In this document: positions 16,068-23,664 of the stretch, in pieces
How the letters are laid out: each line of letters begins with the position of its first letter
How positions within the stretch are numbered: position 1 is the first letter of the stretch
Virus record (IMG/VR): IMGVR_UViG_3300046557_000512
Location: 1 to 64,000 of that record
DNA: 64,000 nt
Source of the DNA: a virus
Direction: 5' to 3' (one strand)
Position numbers and translations under genes: made by a program
Notes under the pieces: model-generated
What the model was told of the DNA's origin: nothing
What the model saw: only the letters and a program-made list of their open reading frames with translations
Database searches by the model: none

Positions 16068-17327
16068 TCAGCTGACGAGGAAGCGCTTAAGCGTCGCCAT
16101 CAGCTTCGCCGGCATTTCCTGGAGGTTCTGAATGACCATCGAGTTGGGATAGTAGTTCGTCACGCCGGCGTGCTGGATGCCGACCCCGACGATATCGACA
16201 CCGGCCGCGGCCACTGCCTTGACGGTCTCGGCCGCATGCGCGGGATAGCTCATCGCCCTATGTGACTTTCTCGGCCCCTGGGGTAGGCCATCCGACAGAA
16301 CGATCATCAGCTTGCGCTTGGCTCGCTGCTCGATCAGGCGGCGAGCGGCGAAGTCCACCGCGCAGCCTTCGATCGTGCTGCCCATCGCGATCGCGCCGGC
16401 GGTGTTGTAGACTGCGGCGAACCGACGCTGGATGTCGATCGTGAACGGCTCGCCGAACTCTTTGAACCGGGGGTAGGAAAGCGGCGTAAAGCGGGAGATT
16501 GGCGCGAGCGCGTCGGCATGGTCGACCTCAGCCATATATGCCGCGTCAGGCTGGAAGTGCAGCGTCGTGTAGCCGAGCACCTCGAACGGCACGCCGATGC
16601 GATGAAGCACCGATGCGATTGCATAGGCGGACTTTGTCGCCAGCGCGATCCTGGAGCTGCGGTGAGAGCCGCCATTGTAATTGTTGCCCATTGAGCCGGA
16701 GCAGTCGATCACCAGACTGACAGCCGTGTCGAGCGCGAGCGCTTCCTGCTTGCGATAGAACACGCGGTCATCGCCGCTCACGACGCGGTGAAGCGACGAG
16801 CTGTTTAGCTTTCCCTTGCGCTGCCCCGGCAACCGCACCGATTGCGTGCGGGCTGCGATCAGGCGCGTCAGTTCCTTCTGCAGCGGGCCGACGACCGAGG
16901 CGGTGTCGTTCTGCAGGAACTCGAGGGACACGCCGTGCGTGCCAATGTCGGTGAGCTCGTCCAGGTCCTTCGTGAATACGCGATAGGGCTGGTCCGTCTC
17001 GGCGATCGAGCGCTCGATGAACGCCGACAACATCTCGTCCATGTCCATCAGCTGGTCGGTGTCGATGTTGATGGGTGTGTCCTGCCCGACGTTCGTGTCG
17101 GAGCTGCCTGCGCCTCCGATGCCTTCGTCGGGGATCTCTACGCCGTCATCGTCGTCAGTCCAGGCGCCCAGCTGATCCTCGATGTCGCGCATCTCAATCA
17201 GGTGGTCAGCAAAGGCGCTGTCGCTGACCGCGAGCGCTTCCAGATCGCCCTTCAACGCGTCGGGCCAGGCCGACGAATAGGGTCCGTAGCTATCGACGAT
17301 ATCGACCGCAGAATGAAAGTCCAGCAC
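16068..17327 (-). CDS. VWA-domain protein, CobT C-terminal-like
   Basis: 419 residues. The N-terminal half is acidic and helical; the C-terminal half is a von Willebrand A domain with a MIDAS motif DCSGSMG (about residue 210), the conserved Thr/Ser in AMGSTIEGCAV, and VLSDGLPQG. VWA proteins of this type are substrate adaptors for MoxR/CobS ATPases. It follows the HExxH/acidic protein after 3 nt, as if the two halves of CobT had been split into separate genes. It shares an operon start at 18654-18673 with that gene. Confidence 0.8.
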   Translation of the reverse strand: MLDFHSAVDIVDSYGPYSSAWPDALKGDLEALAVSDSAFADHLIEMRDIEDQLGAWTDDDDGVEIPDEGIGGAGSSDTNVGQDTPINIDTDQLMDMDEMLSAFIERSIAETDQPYRVFTKDLDELTDIGTHGVSLEFLQNDTASVVGPLQKELTRLIAARTQSVRLPGQRKGKLNSSSLHRVVSGDDRVFYRKQEALALDTAVSLVIDCSGSMGNNYNGGSHRSSRIALATKSAYAIASVLHRIGVPFEVLGYTTLHFQPDAAYMAEVDHADALAPISRFTPLSYPRFKEFGEPFTIDIQRRFAAVYNTAGAIAMGSTIEGCAVDFAARRLIEQRAKRKLMIVLSDGLPQGPRKSHRAMSYPAHAAETVKAVAAAGVDIVGVGIQHAGVTNYYPNSMVIQNLQEMPAKLMATLKRFLVS

Positions 17328-17330
17328 GCT

Positions 17331-18638
17331 CTAGCTCCTCAAAATCCGTGCGAGTTCGCGACGAGCGTCCCGCAGCATCTGTTCGACCTCCGAAACACCG
17401 ACGTTCAATTCGCCCGCAATTTCGTCGACCGACTTCTTGAGCTTCTTCTGCATGAAAAGAGCGCGTCTGAGGGTGGGATCGAGCATCGCCAGCGCATCCG
17501 TCATCGTGACGTTGCGGTCGCCATCCTCATCGCTGCCGGCAGGCTCGTCATCATCGCGGTCGCCTTGGTCATTTCCAGACCCAGACGATCCGCCGCCGCA
17601 GTTATCCTGTGGACCGTCGTCGCCATCTCCCTCATCAGCGCCGTCTTGCCCATCGTCCGTGTCGTCAGCATCATCCGATTCGGTGCCGGCGCCGTCATCA
17701 TCGCTCTGGTCATCGCCAGCTGGCTCACCGTCGTCAGGCTCACCGCCTTCATCAGACGCATCGCCTTCGTCATCATCGCCCCCTTCGCTGTCATCACCTT
17801 CGTCTTCGCCGTCAGCGCCGGGCTCAGTGCCAGGCTCGTCGTCATCGTTCGGCTGCGTGTCGTTCTCGGCATCGTCCTCGCGCTCGCCTTGGCCGTCGCC
17901 GTCGCCCTTCTGGGGCTCGTCGTCCTGTTCGGGCTCATCATCCTGATTGTCGTCACTGGGGGGCGGGGGAGGAGGGGCGGGAGGAGCCGGCGGTGGCGGG
18001 GGAGGGGGTGGAGGCGTGAGAGCCTTGTCGAGCGCGAGGACGCACGCCAGCACGTCGTCATAGGTTTCCATCGCCTGGATCTGCGTGCCGAAGCCCGGCA
18101 GGCGATCGAGCAGCGGCTTCATGTGTGGCCAATAGGCGTTGCGGTCCATCAGATCGATGAAGACCTTCTGGCCTCCTAGCGCGCGCATTGTCGGCACGAG
18201 AAGCACCGCGGCGATGTGTGACGGGTCTTTGGCCTCGATCGCCTTGTCAACGCCTGGCTGGATCAAAAGCGGGATCCAGTTCACATACATCCGCTCCAGA
18301 TTGTCTTTGGTGCCGGGCAGGTCGCGCGGCAGCATCTTCTCGAGGCGGATATCCTCGAAGATATTGGCCAGTTTGGCCCGCGAGTTGTCATTGGGGATAC
18401 GCTTGAACGGCGTATAGAAGATGTGGCCACACTCGTGATCGACATAGCCCTGGAGCGCGTCGATCAGCATCTGCGACGGCTCGTCGGGGATCTCGGGGAG
18501 ATTGAGGTGCGAGACCTTGCCCGTGCGCTTGTCGGCCGCGACGTAAGGTGTGACACCGCGGAAGGTGACCTTGACGCCCCGTCGTGTCAGCATGCTGACG
18601 GTGCGCTTTAGCGCCTCCTTCCTGATACTCGTTTGCAT
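17331..18638 (-). CDS. HExxH metallopeptidase-like protein with acidic linker and sigma4-like HTH
   Basis: 435 residues from ATG 18638 (SD GAGGAG). The N-terminal domain contains VDHECGHIFYTP (HExxH, about residue 75) and later NIFEDIRLEK, which could give the third metal ligand, as in VWA-associated metallopeptidase-like domains. It is followed by polyproline and about 170 residues almost entirely of D/E/G/S/N. The last 50 residues (LKKSVDEIAGELNVGVSEVEQML) look like a sigma-70 region-4 helix-turn-helix. It resembles a CobT N-terminal half. A protein combining protease-like, acidic and HTH parts is unusual; substrate unknown. Confidence 0.65.
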   Translation of the reverse strand: MQTSIRKEALKRTVSMLTRRGVKVTFRGVTPYVAADKRTGKVSHLNLPEIPDEPSQMLIDALQGYVDHECGHIFYTPFKRIPNDNSRAKLANIFEDIRLEKMLPRDLPGTKDNLERMYVNWIPLLIQPGVDKAIEAKDPSHIAAVLLVPTMRALGGQKVFIDLMDRNAYWPHMKPLLDRLPGFGTQIQAMETYDDVLACVLALDKALTPPPPPPPPPAPPAPPPPPPSDDNQDDEPEQDDEPQKGDGDGQGEREDDAENDTQPNDDDEPGTEPGADGEDEGDDSEGGDDDEGDASDEGGEPDDGEPAGDDQSDDDGAGTESDDADDTDDGQDGADEGDGDDGPQDNCGGGSSGSGNDQGDRDDDEPAGSDEDGDRNVTMTDALAMLDPTLRRALFMQKKLKKSVDEIAGELNVGVSEVEQMLRDARRELARILRS

Positions 18639-18653
18639 GTCGCTCCTCGTGCG

Positions 18654-18673
18654 TGTGTGTTGTTCTATATGCA
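18654..18673 (-). promoter_or_regulatory. Conserved leader element, copy 8 (HExxH/VWA operon)
   Basis: Minus strand reads TGCATATAGAACAACACACA, followed by GAGGAG and the start at 18638. Confidence 0.7.
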
Positions 18674-18684
18674 CTCACTAGCAC

Positions 18685-18720
18685 AAAGCAGCGATCGCAC
18701 AAGCTGGCGATCGCGGCTTT
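18685..18720 (-). terminator. Hairpin with paired GCGATCGC arms
   Basis: AAGC-c-GCGATCGC and GCGATCGC-t-GCTT pair across an 8-nt loop, followed on the minus strand by TTTG. A likely terminator for the 68-aa gene; it could also act on the other strand. Confidence 0.5.
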
Positions 18721-18728
18721 TGTGTGGG

Positions 18729-18935
18729 TCATGATCTGGGGACGACGTGGATCGCGACCGATGTGCCGTCGGGGCCTCGATACGCGATCCTATCGATGTC
18801 GAAGATTGCTATGCCACCGGCGTCGAGGAATTGCCGCCTCGTAGGATGTGCCGCCGCGTCGATCTCGGCGAACTCGTCGAAGGGCAGGGGCTCCAGCAAG
18901 AGCTGGAATGCGTAGAGCTGTTGGTCGGTCTGCAC
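18729..18935 (-). CDS. Hypothetical protein, 68 aa (GTG start)
   Basis: GTG at 18935 is preceded by a near-perfect SD (AAGGAGGACAAC), which decides the start. The small acidic protein (LPFDEFAEIDAAAHPTRRQFLDAGGIAIFDIDRIAYRGPDGTS) has an alpha/beta look but no known motif. It follows the XRE regulator in the same direction, so it may belong to a control unit for the adjacent replicon. Confidence 0.55.
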   Translation of the reverse strand: MQTDQQLYAFQLLLEPLPFDEFAEIDAAAHPTRRQFLDAGGIAIFDIDRIAYRGPDGTSVAIHVVPRS

Positions 18936-18991
18936 GTTGTCCTCCTTGGAGAATCAGGCGTGCAGACGCGCATCCAACATTGCAACCGCGA

Positions 18992-19588
18992 TTAGATCGC
19001 GGTCACTGCCTCTTTGAGGGCACGGCGCTGCTTGGGATCCAAGCCATTTTCGACCAGCTCGGGTCGACTTTCCCGAATGACATCCATGATGCCGAGCTCG
19101 GGGATAGTCAGCCAGCGTCGGATCGCCCGCGAGTCCGCGGCCGCTTCCTTCAGCACGCCGTAGTGGTCGCGCGACAGATTCGACAACGGGATGCCGGCGG
19201 CGGCTTGCAGGTCGTCGAAGACCATCTGTTCGTCGTCAGCCATACCCTTAGCCAGGTTCGCCTTCGAGCCCACCAGAATGCGCAGGAAGTCGATGTTGGG
19301 ATATCGCTGCTCAAGCACGGCCAGCAGGAACTCAGCCGCGTCGAGCTTGATGAGCCGAACGAAGTCCGGCACACGCTCGATCGGGATCGGGGCTCGGCCG
19401 CTCGCCATGTGGCTGATCACGACAGACGACTTGTAGCCGAGGTTCTTCGCCAGGGCTCGCTGGCTGATGCCAGAGTCCCTGTCGAGTTTCTCGACGCCGT
19501 CCTTGAACATCCTCGACGCTTTGGTGTGCGCCAGGGGATAGTCGTCGTTCTGTGCTGCGGTCGGCAGCTTGATAACACTTGCGCTCAT
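18992..19588 (-). CDS. XRE-family HTH regulator, 198 aa
   Basis: Start at ATG 19588 (MSASVIKLP), with GGAG upstream; an in-frame extension to 19657 runs through the leader element. Residues about 40-75 (SGISQRALAKNLGYKSSVVISHMASGRAPIP) form a lambda-repressor-like helix-turn-helix. The C-terminal part (about 100 residues) has no known effector domain. It sits between the CobS/T-like genes and the rep origin, making it the best candidate in this window for a copy-number or lysogeny regulator. Target sites are not known. Confidence 0.7.
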   Translation of the reverse strand: MSASVIKLPTAAQNDDYPLAHTKASRMFKDGVEKLDRDSGISQRALAKNLGYKSSVVISHMASGRAPIPIERVPDFVRLIKLDAAEFLLAVLEQRYPNIDFLRILVGSKANLAKGMADDEQMVFDDLQAAAGIPLSNLSRDHYGVLKEAAADSRAIRRWLTIPELGIMDVIRESRPELVENGLDPKQRRALKEAVTAI

Positions 19589-19610
19589 TTTCTTTCTTAC
19601 TCCGTCCAAT

Positions 19611-19630
19611 GTTGTGTAGAACGGTATGCA
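19611..19630 (-). promoter_or_regulatory. Conserved leader element, copy 9 (XRE gene)
   Basis: Minus strand reads TGCATACCGTTCTACACAAC, a weaker match, 22 nt before the XRE start. Confidence 0.5.
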
Positions 19631-19739
19631 GGTGTTTGATAGCTGCTTCACACACACCCCGCAAGGGGAGAAATGCGCAAGTCAGTCGCCGCAATTCTGC
19701 GAACGAATAGTGAACACCATGCGCGAGATCGCCGCACGG

Positions 19740-19768
19740 ACGGAGCCCCTTCAGGGGCGGAGCTCCGT
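19740..19768. repeat. Stem-loop near the origin
   Basis: ACGGAG / CTCCGT outer arms enclose CCCC-TTCA-GGGG. It lies in the gene-free stretch 19589-20040, between the XRE gene and the iterons. It could be a terminator remnant, an antisense-RNA hairpin or part of the origin. Confidence 0.35.
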
Positions 19769-19864
19769 TCGGGCGGCGCGGTTAAGAGTCACTGTTTGAA
19801 TCTATTTGTTACAGAGTTAGGGTTGCAATTCGCACGTAATTACAAAGCGCTGCGATGCAACATC

Positions 19865-19997
19865 GTGTTCGATAGACGAACCTTTGTGTGCGATAGACGG
19901 CGGTCTGGTGTTCGATAGACGGGTGCCATTGTGTTCGATAGACGGGCGTGGCGACCCTTCGTGTTCGATAGACGGGCGAATGTGTTCGATAGACGAA
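19865..19997 (+). repeat. Iteron array A: six direct copies
   Basis: Six direct repeats of GTGTKCGATAGACGRR start at 19865, 19886, 19908, 19931, 19961 and 19982. Spacing is mostly 21-23 bp, i.e. two helical turns, as expected for initiator-binding iterons. The array lies just downstream of the rep gene. It is the best candidate for the plasmid-type replication origin core. Confidence 0.88.
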
Positions 19998-20040
19998 TGT
20001 GTTGGCTTTTCCGGTGCGCGCGGGTGCCAATTCCGTCGAA

Positions 20041-21135
20041 TCAGGCGTCAGGGTCGAGCTTCATATTGCCTGCGAGTCGGTCCATCAGTTGCCCCAACTG
20101 CTGCGAAAGAGCGGCGCGCTCCTCGGGAGATTGCTCCTCGGCCGCTGGCGGCTCCTCCACTCGTCTATCGGACACAAGCGCCGGCGCGACTGGTCGCCTA
20201 TCGGACACAAGCACAGACTCGATCCTGCGGCCCGGCGACCGGAGAGGGGCTGGTCGTCTATCGGACACATTGAGCCGTCGCGTGAACACTGCCTTGAGCG
20301 ATCCGATGCCGCGGACCTTGCTGATATTCTGAACCGGTTCGTTCGTCGGGTCCCCGATCAGCGCGACATGGAAATGATATTCGGGCAGCTCGTCGTCAGC
20401 CACCGCCTGGGTGACGATGCGTTTGAAGTTGCGCATGTCGTCGAGCTCGTAGCCGATCTTCTCGGCGAGCCGCGAGAGGTTGATCGCGAAGCTGGTCTTG
20501 TTGCCGCAATGCTTGCGCGCCAGTTCGTAGATGCGGCGCAGCACGCCGGAGGTAAGCTGAAAATAGTCCTGGTCGATCATCAGGATCGTCCGATCGTCGG
20601 CGACCTGGCGGTAGACCCAGTCCTCGAGCTCGACCTCGACCATGCCGAGGACCCTCTTGCCGTTGGGGAGGGTGCGCTCGCTCATGCGCCCCGATTTGAT
20701 CCAGGAGAAGAACGTGCGCTCGGTCTGGCCGTTCTTTGTGGTGATGTTGGTGCGGATCGATGTCGACTGCAGCCGATCGAGCGTAAGCGCGAGATCCTCA
20801 TAGGCTCGACCACCCGAGGACCGGCCGCAGGCGACGAAGAAATCGTGCGCGTGGAACCGGACCTTGGGCGATACCTCCTGACCTTCGTTCTGCAGCCTGG
20901 TGATCTGCGAGAAGATGTAGATCAGAAGGTCCTTGTCCCAGATCGTCGCCAAGCCGCGGTGGCCGGGCTGCACCTCGATGCGGGTCGTGCCGTCGTCGTA
21001 GATGCGCGCCTCGAACGCAGGCTTCTTCGAGATGGAGAAGAAGGGGTATTCCATCAGGCTGAGGACGTCGCGGTAGCTCAGCCGATCCTGGGGATCGAGG
21101 AACAGATCTTCAACGAGCTTGACCACAGCAGCCAT
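20041..21135 (-). CDS. repA: Plasmid replication initiator RepA (RPA family)
   Basis: 364 residues, ATG with SD GGGAGTGGCGA. EYPFFSISKKPAFEARIYDDG, HRGLATIWDKDLLIYIFSQ, FHAHDFFVACGRSSGGRAYEDL, SWIKSG and IDQDYFQLTSGVLRRIYELARKHCG match the alphaproteobacterial 'Replication initiator protein A' family, with paired winged helices that bind iterons. Unusually, near the C-terminus the gene contains three more iteron sequences in the opposite orientation, each read as V-S-D-R-R. Iteron arrays flank the gene on both sides, so RepA probably both starts replication and represses its own promoter. Confidence 0.9.
   Translation of the reverse strand: MAAVVKLVEDLFLDPQDRLSYRDVLSLMEYPFFSISKKPAFEARIYDDGTTRIEVQPGHRGLATIWDKDLLIYIFSQITRLQNEGQEVSPKVRFHAHDFFVACGRSSGGRAYEDLALTLDRLQSTSIRTNITTKNGQTERTFFSWIKSGRMSERTLPNGKRVLGMVEVELEDWVYRQVADDRTILMIDQDYFQLTSGVLRRIYELARKHCGNKTSFAINLSRLAEKIGYELDDMRNFKRIVTQAVADDELPEYHFHVALIGDPTNEPVQNISKVRGIGSLKAVFTRRLNVSDRRPAPLRSPGRRIESVLVSDRRPVAPALVSDRRVEEPPAAEEQSPEERAALSQQLGQLMDRLAGNMKLDPDA
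20161..20268 (-). repeat. Iteron array B: three inverted copies inside repA
   Basis: TCGYCTATCGGACAC at 20161, 20194 and 20254 is the reverse complement of the iteron core. On the repA coding strand each reads GTGTCCGATAGRCGA, in frame as VSDRR. Orientation is opposite to arrays A and C. Confidence 0.85.
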
Positions 21136-21150
21136 TCGCCACTCCCATTT

Positions 21151-21253
21151 GTGTGCGATAGACGAATCAAGGCTTAGCCGTTTTGTGTGCGATAGACGAA
21201 TCTTTTGTGTGCGATAGACGAGCAGGCGTTAGCCGATGTGTTCGATAGACGAG
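21151..21253 (+). repeat. Iteron array C: four copies upstream of repA
   Basis: GTGTKCGATAGACGAR at 21151, 21185, 21207 and 21238. The array lies between the repA start and an AT-rich stretch, over the expected repA promoter, so it is suited to autoregulation as well as origin function. Confidence 0.85.
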
Positions 21254-21266
21254 CCCACATCCCAGA

Positions 21267-21296
21267 TTGATAATAGAGATTATGTTAAATTATCAA
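21267..21296. other. AT-rich inverted repeat next to iterons (candidate unwinding element)
   Basis: TTGATAAT ... ATTATCAA arms (8 bp, perfect) in a 30-bp AT-rich segment within otherwise GC-rich DNA. AT-rich segments beside iterons commonly serve as the DNA unwinding element; here this is inference. It could alternatively be the repA -10 region. Confidence 0.45.
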
Positions 21297-21306
21297 TGGC
21301 TTAGCG

Positions 21307-21810
21307 CTAGATCAGTGTATCACGCCTACGCAGCGCAGCCAAGGCGTCGGCCGACATGGTGCAGACCAGGTTGCGACGGCCGCCGCGGTTCGCGTGGTTG
21401 GTGATCCGCCCTTCATAGTGGCGTTTCAGAAAGCCCGCGGCCTCGAGATCGGGCAGCACGCGGCTGAAATTATCCGCTCCCGATTCGCGAGCTCGCCGTT
21501 CGACCACTCGATCGACCATCTCCTGGGCCTCGAGCAAATCCGCCGGCAGTTGGTCACTGAGCTCATCGCGCACGCGCTTCGCCAGGTCGACGCGGCGGCC
21601 GACGTTCTCTGCCATCGTCGACAGCCTAGCGCCGACCCAATCGCGCAACGCGAGATCCTTGCCATTGAGTTTGACGAACGGCCCTACCTTGCCGCGGTCG
21701 TCTGCCTGCTCGCAAAGCAGGTTGAGCACCATGAACGCATAGCGCGGCCGGCTGCTCTTATGCGCGAGCGCGTCGAGGATGCTGCCGAGATCCAGGGCCT
21801 TCGTAGCCAT
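21307..21810 (-). CDS. Hypothetical protein with possible winged-helix C-terminus, 167 aa
   Basis: The gene lies immediately upstream of the repA control region and ends 50 bp from the iterons. The N-terminal half is helical and charged; the last third (DNFSRVLPDLEAAGFLKRHYEGRITNHANRGGRRN) resembles a winged-helix recognition helix plus a basic wing. It may be a replication or copy-control partner of RepA. No firm family assignment. Confidence 0.5.
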   Translation of the reverse strand: MATKALDLGSILDALAHKSSRPRYAFMVLNLLCEQADDRGKVGPFVKLNGKDLALRDWVGARLSTMAENVGRRVDLAKRVRDELSDQLPADLLEAQEMVDRVVERRARESGADNFSRVLPDLEAAGFLKRHYEGRITNHANRGGRRNLVCTMSADALAALRRRDTLI

Positions 21811-21870
21811 AGCGCATCTTCACCAGCGCCCTGCCCGCCGCAAGCCCCAAATTCAACGACTCTGTCGCGC

Positions 21871-21950
21871 GTGACAGTTTGCCATTGGACCCTTCGAAAG
21901 CACATTCTTTGAGCAGATGCTTTTCGGATGCGCTGAAGGCAAACTGTCAC
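21871..21950. repeat. 13-bp inverted repeat in intergenic region
   Basis: GTGACAGTTTGCC (21871-21883) and its exact reverse complement GGCAAACTGTCAC (21938-21950) are separated by 54 bp, in the 149-bp gap between the kinase-like gene and the winged-helix-like gene. No leader element is present here. It is a candidate pair of operator sites or a looping regulator site. Confidence 0.65.
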
Positions 21951-21959
21951 GGGTGACGG

Positions 21960-22430
21960 TTAGGACCTCCCGTAGCGATGCGTGCGCTTCAGGCCCGGTG
22001 TCGTGCCCCACAATCCGGCCCGCAGCAGGTGCGTGTAGCCGTAGTCGATGCAGACCGGCCGCCCATCGATCATGCCCCAGTTGGTCCACCGGACGTCGTC
22101 GAAGAACGTCGGGACCCGCTTAACCTTCTCGAGGAAGTCAGGTTCATTCTCGAACACCGTCGCCTTCTTCATGATTAGCGCTGAGCCCCAACTGTCGATG
22201 CGGACGCACGGCGCGAACCAGCGCTCCCACTTGGTGCCCTTCACCGCCTGCCATATCTCCCACTCCATCGCGTTGTGGTGGCCAGGCCCGTATTGGATCT
22301 TCAAGACATGTTCCGGCTCGTGCCTCATGTCGTAGACGCGACGATAGGATCCGTCGCCCAGGAGGTTGCCGACGAACAGCTCAAGGGCGCAGTTCTTCAG
22401 CTGCACGATCTCATCGTAGATTGTGGTCAT
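21960..22430 (-). CDS. Minimal protein-kinase-like protein, 156 aa
   Basis: LGDGSYRRVYDM resembles the kinase glycine loop, EHVLKIQYG the ATP-anchoring Lys strand, NAMEWEIWQAV the alpha-C Glu, and FFDDVRWTNWGMIDGRPVCIDYGY the catalytic-loop Asn plus the IDYG (DFG-like) metal motif. The whole fold fits in 156 residues, much shorter than normal kinases (about 250), with no room for most of the C-lobe. The start overlaps the primase stop as ATGA. It may be an active small kinase, a pseudokinase or a lookalike. Confidence 0.45.
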   Translation of the reverse strand: MTTIYDEIVQLKNCALELFVGNLLGDGSYRRVYDMRHEPEHVLKIQYGPGHHNAMEWEIWQAVKGTKWERWFAPCVRIDSWGSALIMKKATVFENEPDFLEKVKRVPTFFDDVRWTNWGMIDGRPVCIDYGYTHLLRAGLWGTTPGLKRTHRYGRS

Positions 22431-23509
22431 TTGTAAGGGTTCCGCACTTTGATCTTCATTGCGAGGGTTCGGGAATACGGCCGAGCGTTGGCGATCGCGT
22501 AGCGCACCACCGCCGGTTCGACTTCGTTCGGATCACAGCCTTTCGGCAGGAATGCGATGCGCACCTGGAAGCCATGCGCCGTCAGCTGCTGCGCGGCGTC
22601 GACCGCGGCCGAGAGAGCGTCCGGCGTGCCGTCCCAGATGATCGTAATGATCTTCAGGCCGGCCGCCTTCAACTTGAGCAGCGCGGTCAGCTGGTTGGGC
22701 TGTTCGCCGGTCAGCGTCAGGTTTTTGCCGAAGGATCCAACAGGAACGATCGCGCGCATCGCAGCGTCCTGGTCGAGCGCCTTCTTGGTCGCGATGACGT
22801 CGAAAGCCCCCTCCCCCATCGCAATGTGCGCCGCGCCGATCGCGTTGTGACCATTGTAGAGGAAGCGCGCGGTGCCAGGCAGCCGCGGCGGGAACAGATA
22901 CTTGCGGTCACTCTCTCGGGTGATGTCACGGCCCTGGAAGGTCACCAGCGTTCGGTCGAGATCCCACACCGGGATAATGACGCGGCCGGAGAAGACCATC
23001 GACTGAGGCGAGCCGTCTTCCTTGGCGTATTTGAACGCGCCGTCGTGGCAGTAGCGCAGCCCGAAATAGCGGGCCAGATCGTTGGTGATACCGCGCTTGT
23101 CGATGTAGGGCAGCGTGCGGCCGTCATGGGTCGGCAGTTCGATCGAGTGCGGCAGCTTGACCTCACCCTCGATCGCCGGCGCGACATCGCGCTTTAGCGC
23201 GCGCTTCTTGGGCTTCCAGCCGCCAAGTTTCGCAATCTCGTCGAACAGCTTGCCGATCGCCTTCGAATCTTCGGTGCCCAGGTGAGCCTTCGCGAACGAC
23301 CAGAGATTGAAGGGGCCGCACTTGAAGCAGTTACCGAGACCGCTCTCCACGCCGAGATAGACCTTCCAGTCCTCCGTGCTGCAGCGCGGGCAGACTTTGA
23401 CGTTGAACTGCATGCCCGATCGGCCGGACAAGGGGCCGCGATACTCGAAGCCCTCGTGCTCGAGGAAGTCCTCGGCCGTGACCTGATCGTAGCCCCTCTC
23501 CTCATTCAT
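22427..23509 (-). CDS. DnaG-type primase with zinc ribbon and TOPRIM domain
   Basis: 360 residues. The N-terminal zinc ribbon is CPRC ... CFKC (about residues 40-65). The catalytic core has YLFPPRLPG, and the TOPRIM motif MGEGAFDVIATKKAL carries the conserved Glu; IITIIWDGTPD provides the DxD-like part. It synthesises RNA primers for the DnaE polymerase and should work with the DnaB-like helicase 155 bp upstream. The ATG overlaps the small Cys-rich gene. Somewhat short for a DnaG, typical for phage. Confidence 0.85.
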   Translation of the reverse strand: MNEERGYDQVTAEDFLEHEGFEYRGPLSGRSGMQFNVKVCPRCSTEDWKVYLGVESGLGNCFKCGPFNLWSFAKAHLGTEDSKAIGKLFDEIAKLGGWKPKKRALKRDVAPAIEGEVKLPHSIELPTHDGRTLPYIDKRGITNDLARYFGLRYCHDGAFKYAKEDGSPQSMVFSGRVIIPVWDLDRTLVTFQGRDITRESDRKYLFPPRLPGTARFLYNGHNAIGAAHIAMGEGAFDVIATKKALDQDAAMRAIVPVGSFGKNLTLTGEQPNQLTALLKLKAAGLKIITIIWDGTPDALSAAVDAAQQLTAHGFQVRIAFLPKGCDPNEVEPAVVRYAIANARPYSRTLAMKIKVRNPYK

Positions 23510-23664
23510 GCGTGCGCGACCCTACAGCCTTCGCCAGGCGGCGAGCAGCACTCACACGGCCGACGATGCCAGCCGGCGAACAGGCTGAAGGACCAATGCT
23601 CGCCGGTGCCGAAGCATCGGAAGCAAAGGCCCCACAGTGCGAAGAGTGCATGTGTTATGAACAC
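23506..23664 (-). CDS. Small Cys/Trp-rich protein, 52 aa (GTG start)
   Basis: The GTG at 23664 overlaps the helicase stop (TAGTG) and the stop overlaps the primase start, leaving no free bases. The product begins MFITHALFALWGLCFRCFG and later has CECCSPPGEGC, six cysteines in all, compatible with metal binding or a short membrane anchor. Its place between helicase and primase suggests a replisome link; this is unproven. Confidence 0.5.
   Translation of the reverse strand: MFITHALFALWGLCFRCFGTGEHWSFSLFAGWHRRPCECCSPPGEGCRVAHA

Noticed and set aside
16842-18179. 445-codon plus-strand frame with apparent hydrophobic helices
   Set aside because: The hydrophobic run is the antisense of the Asp/Glu-rich linker of the HExxH protein; no start signals.
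19865-19997. CRISPR array
   Set aside because: Repeats are 16 bp with 5-14 bp gaps and lie beside repA; they are iterons, and there are no cas genes.
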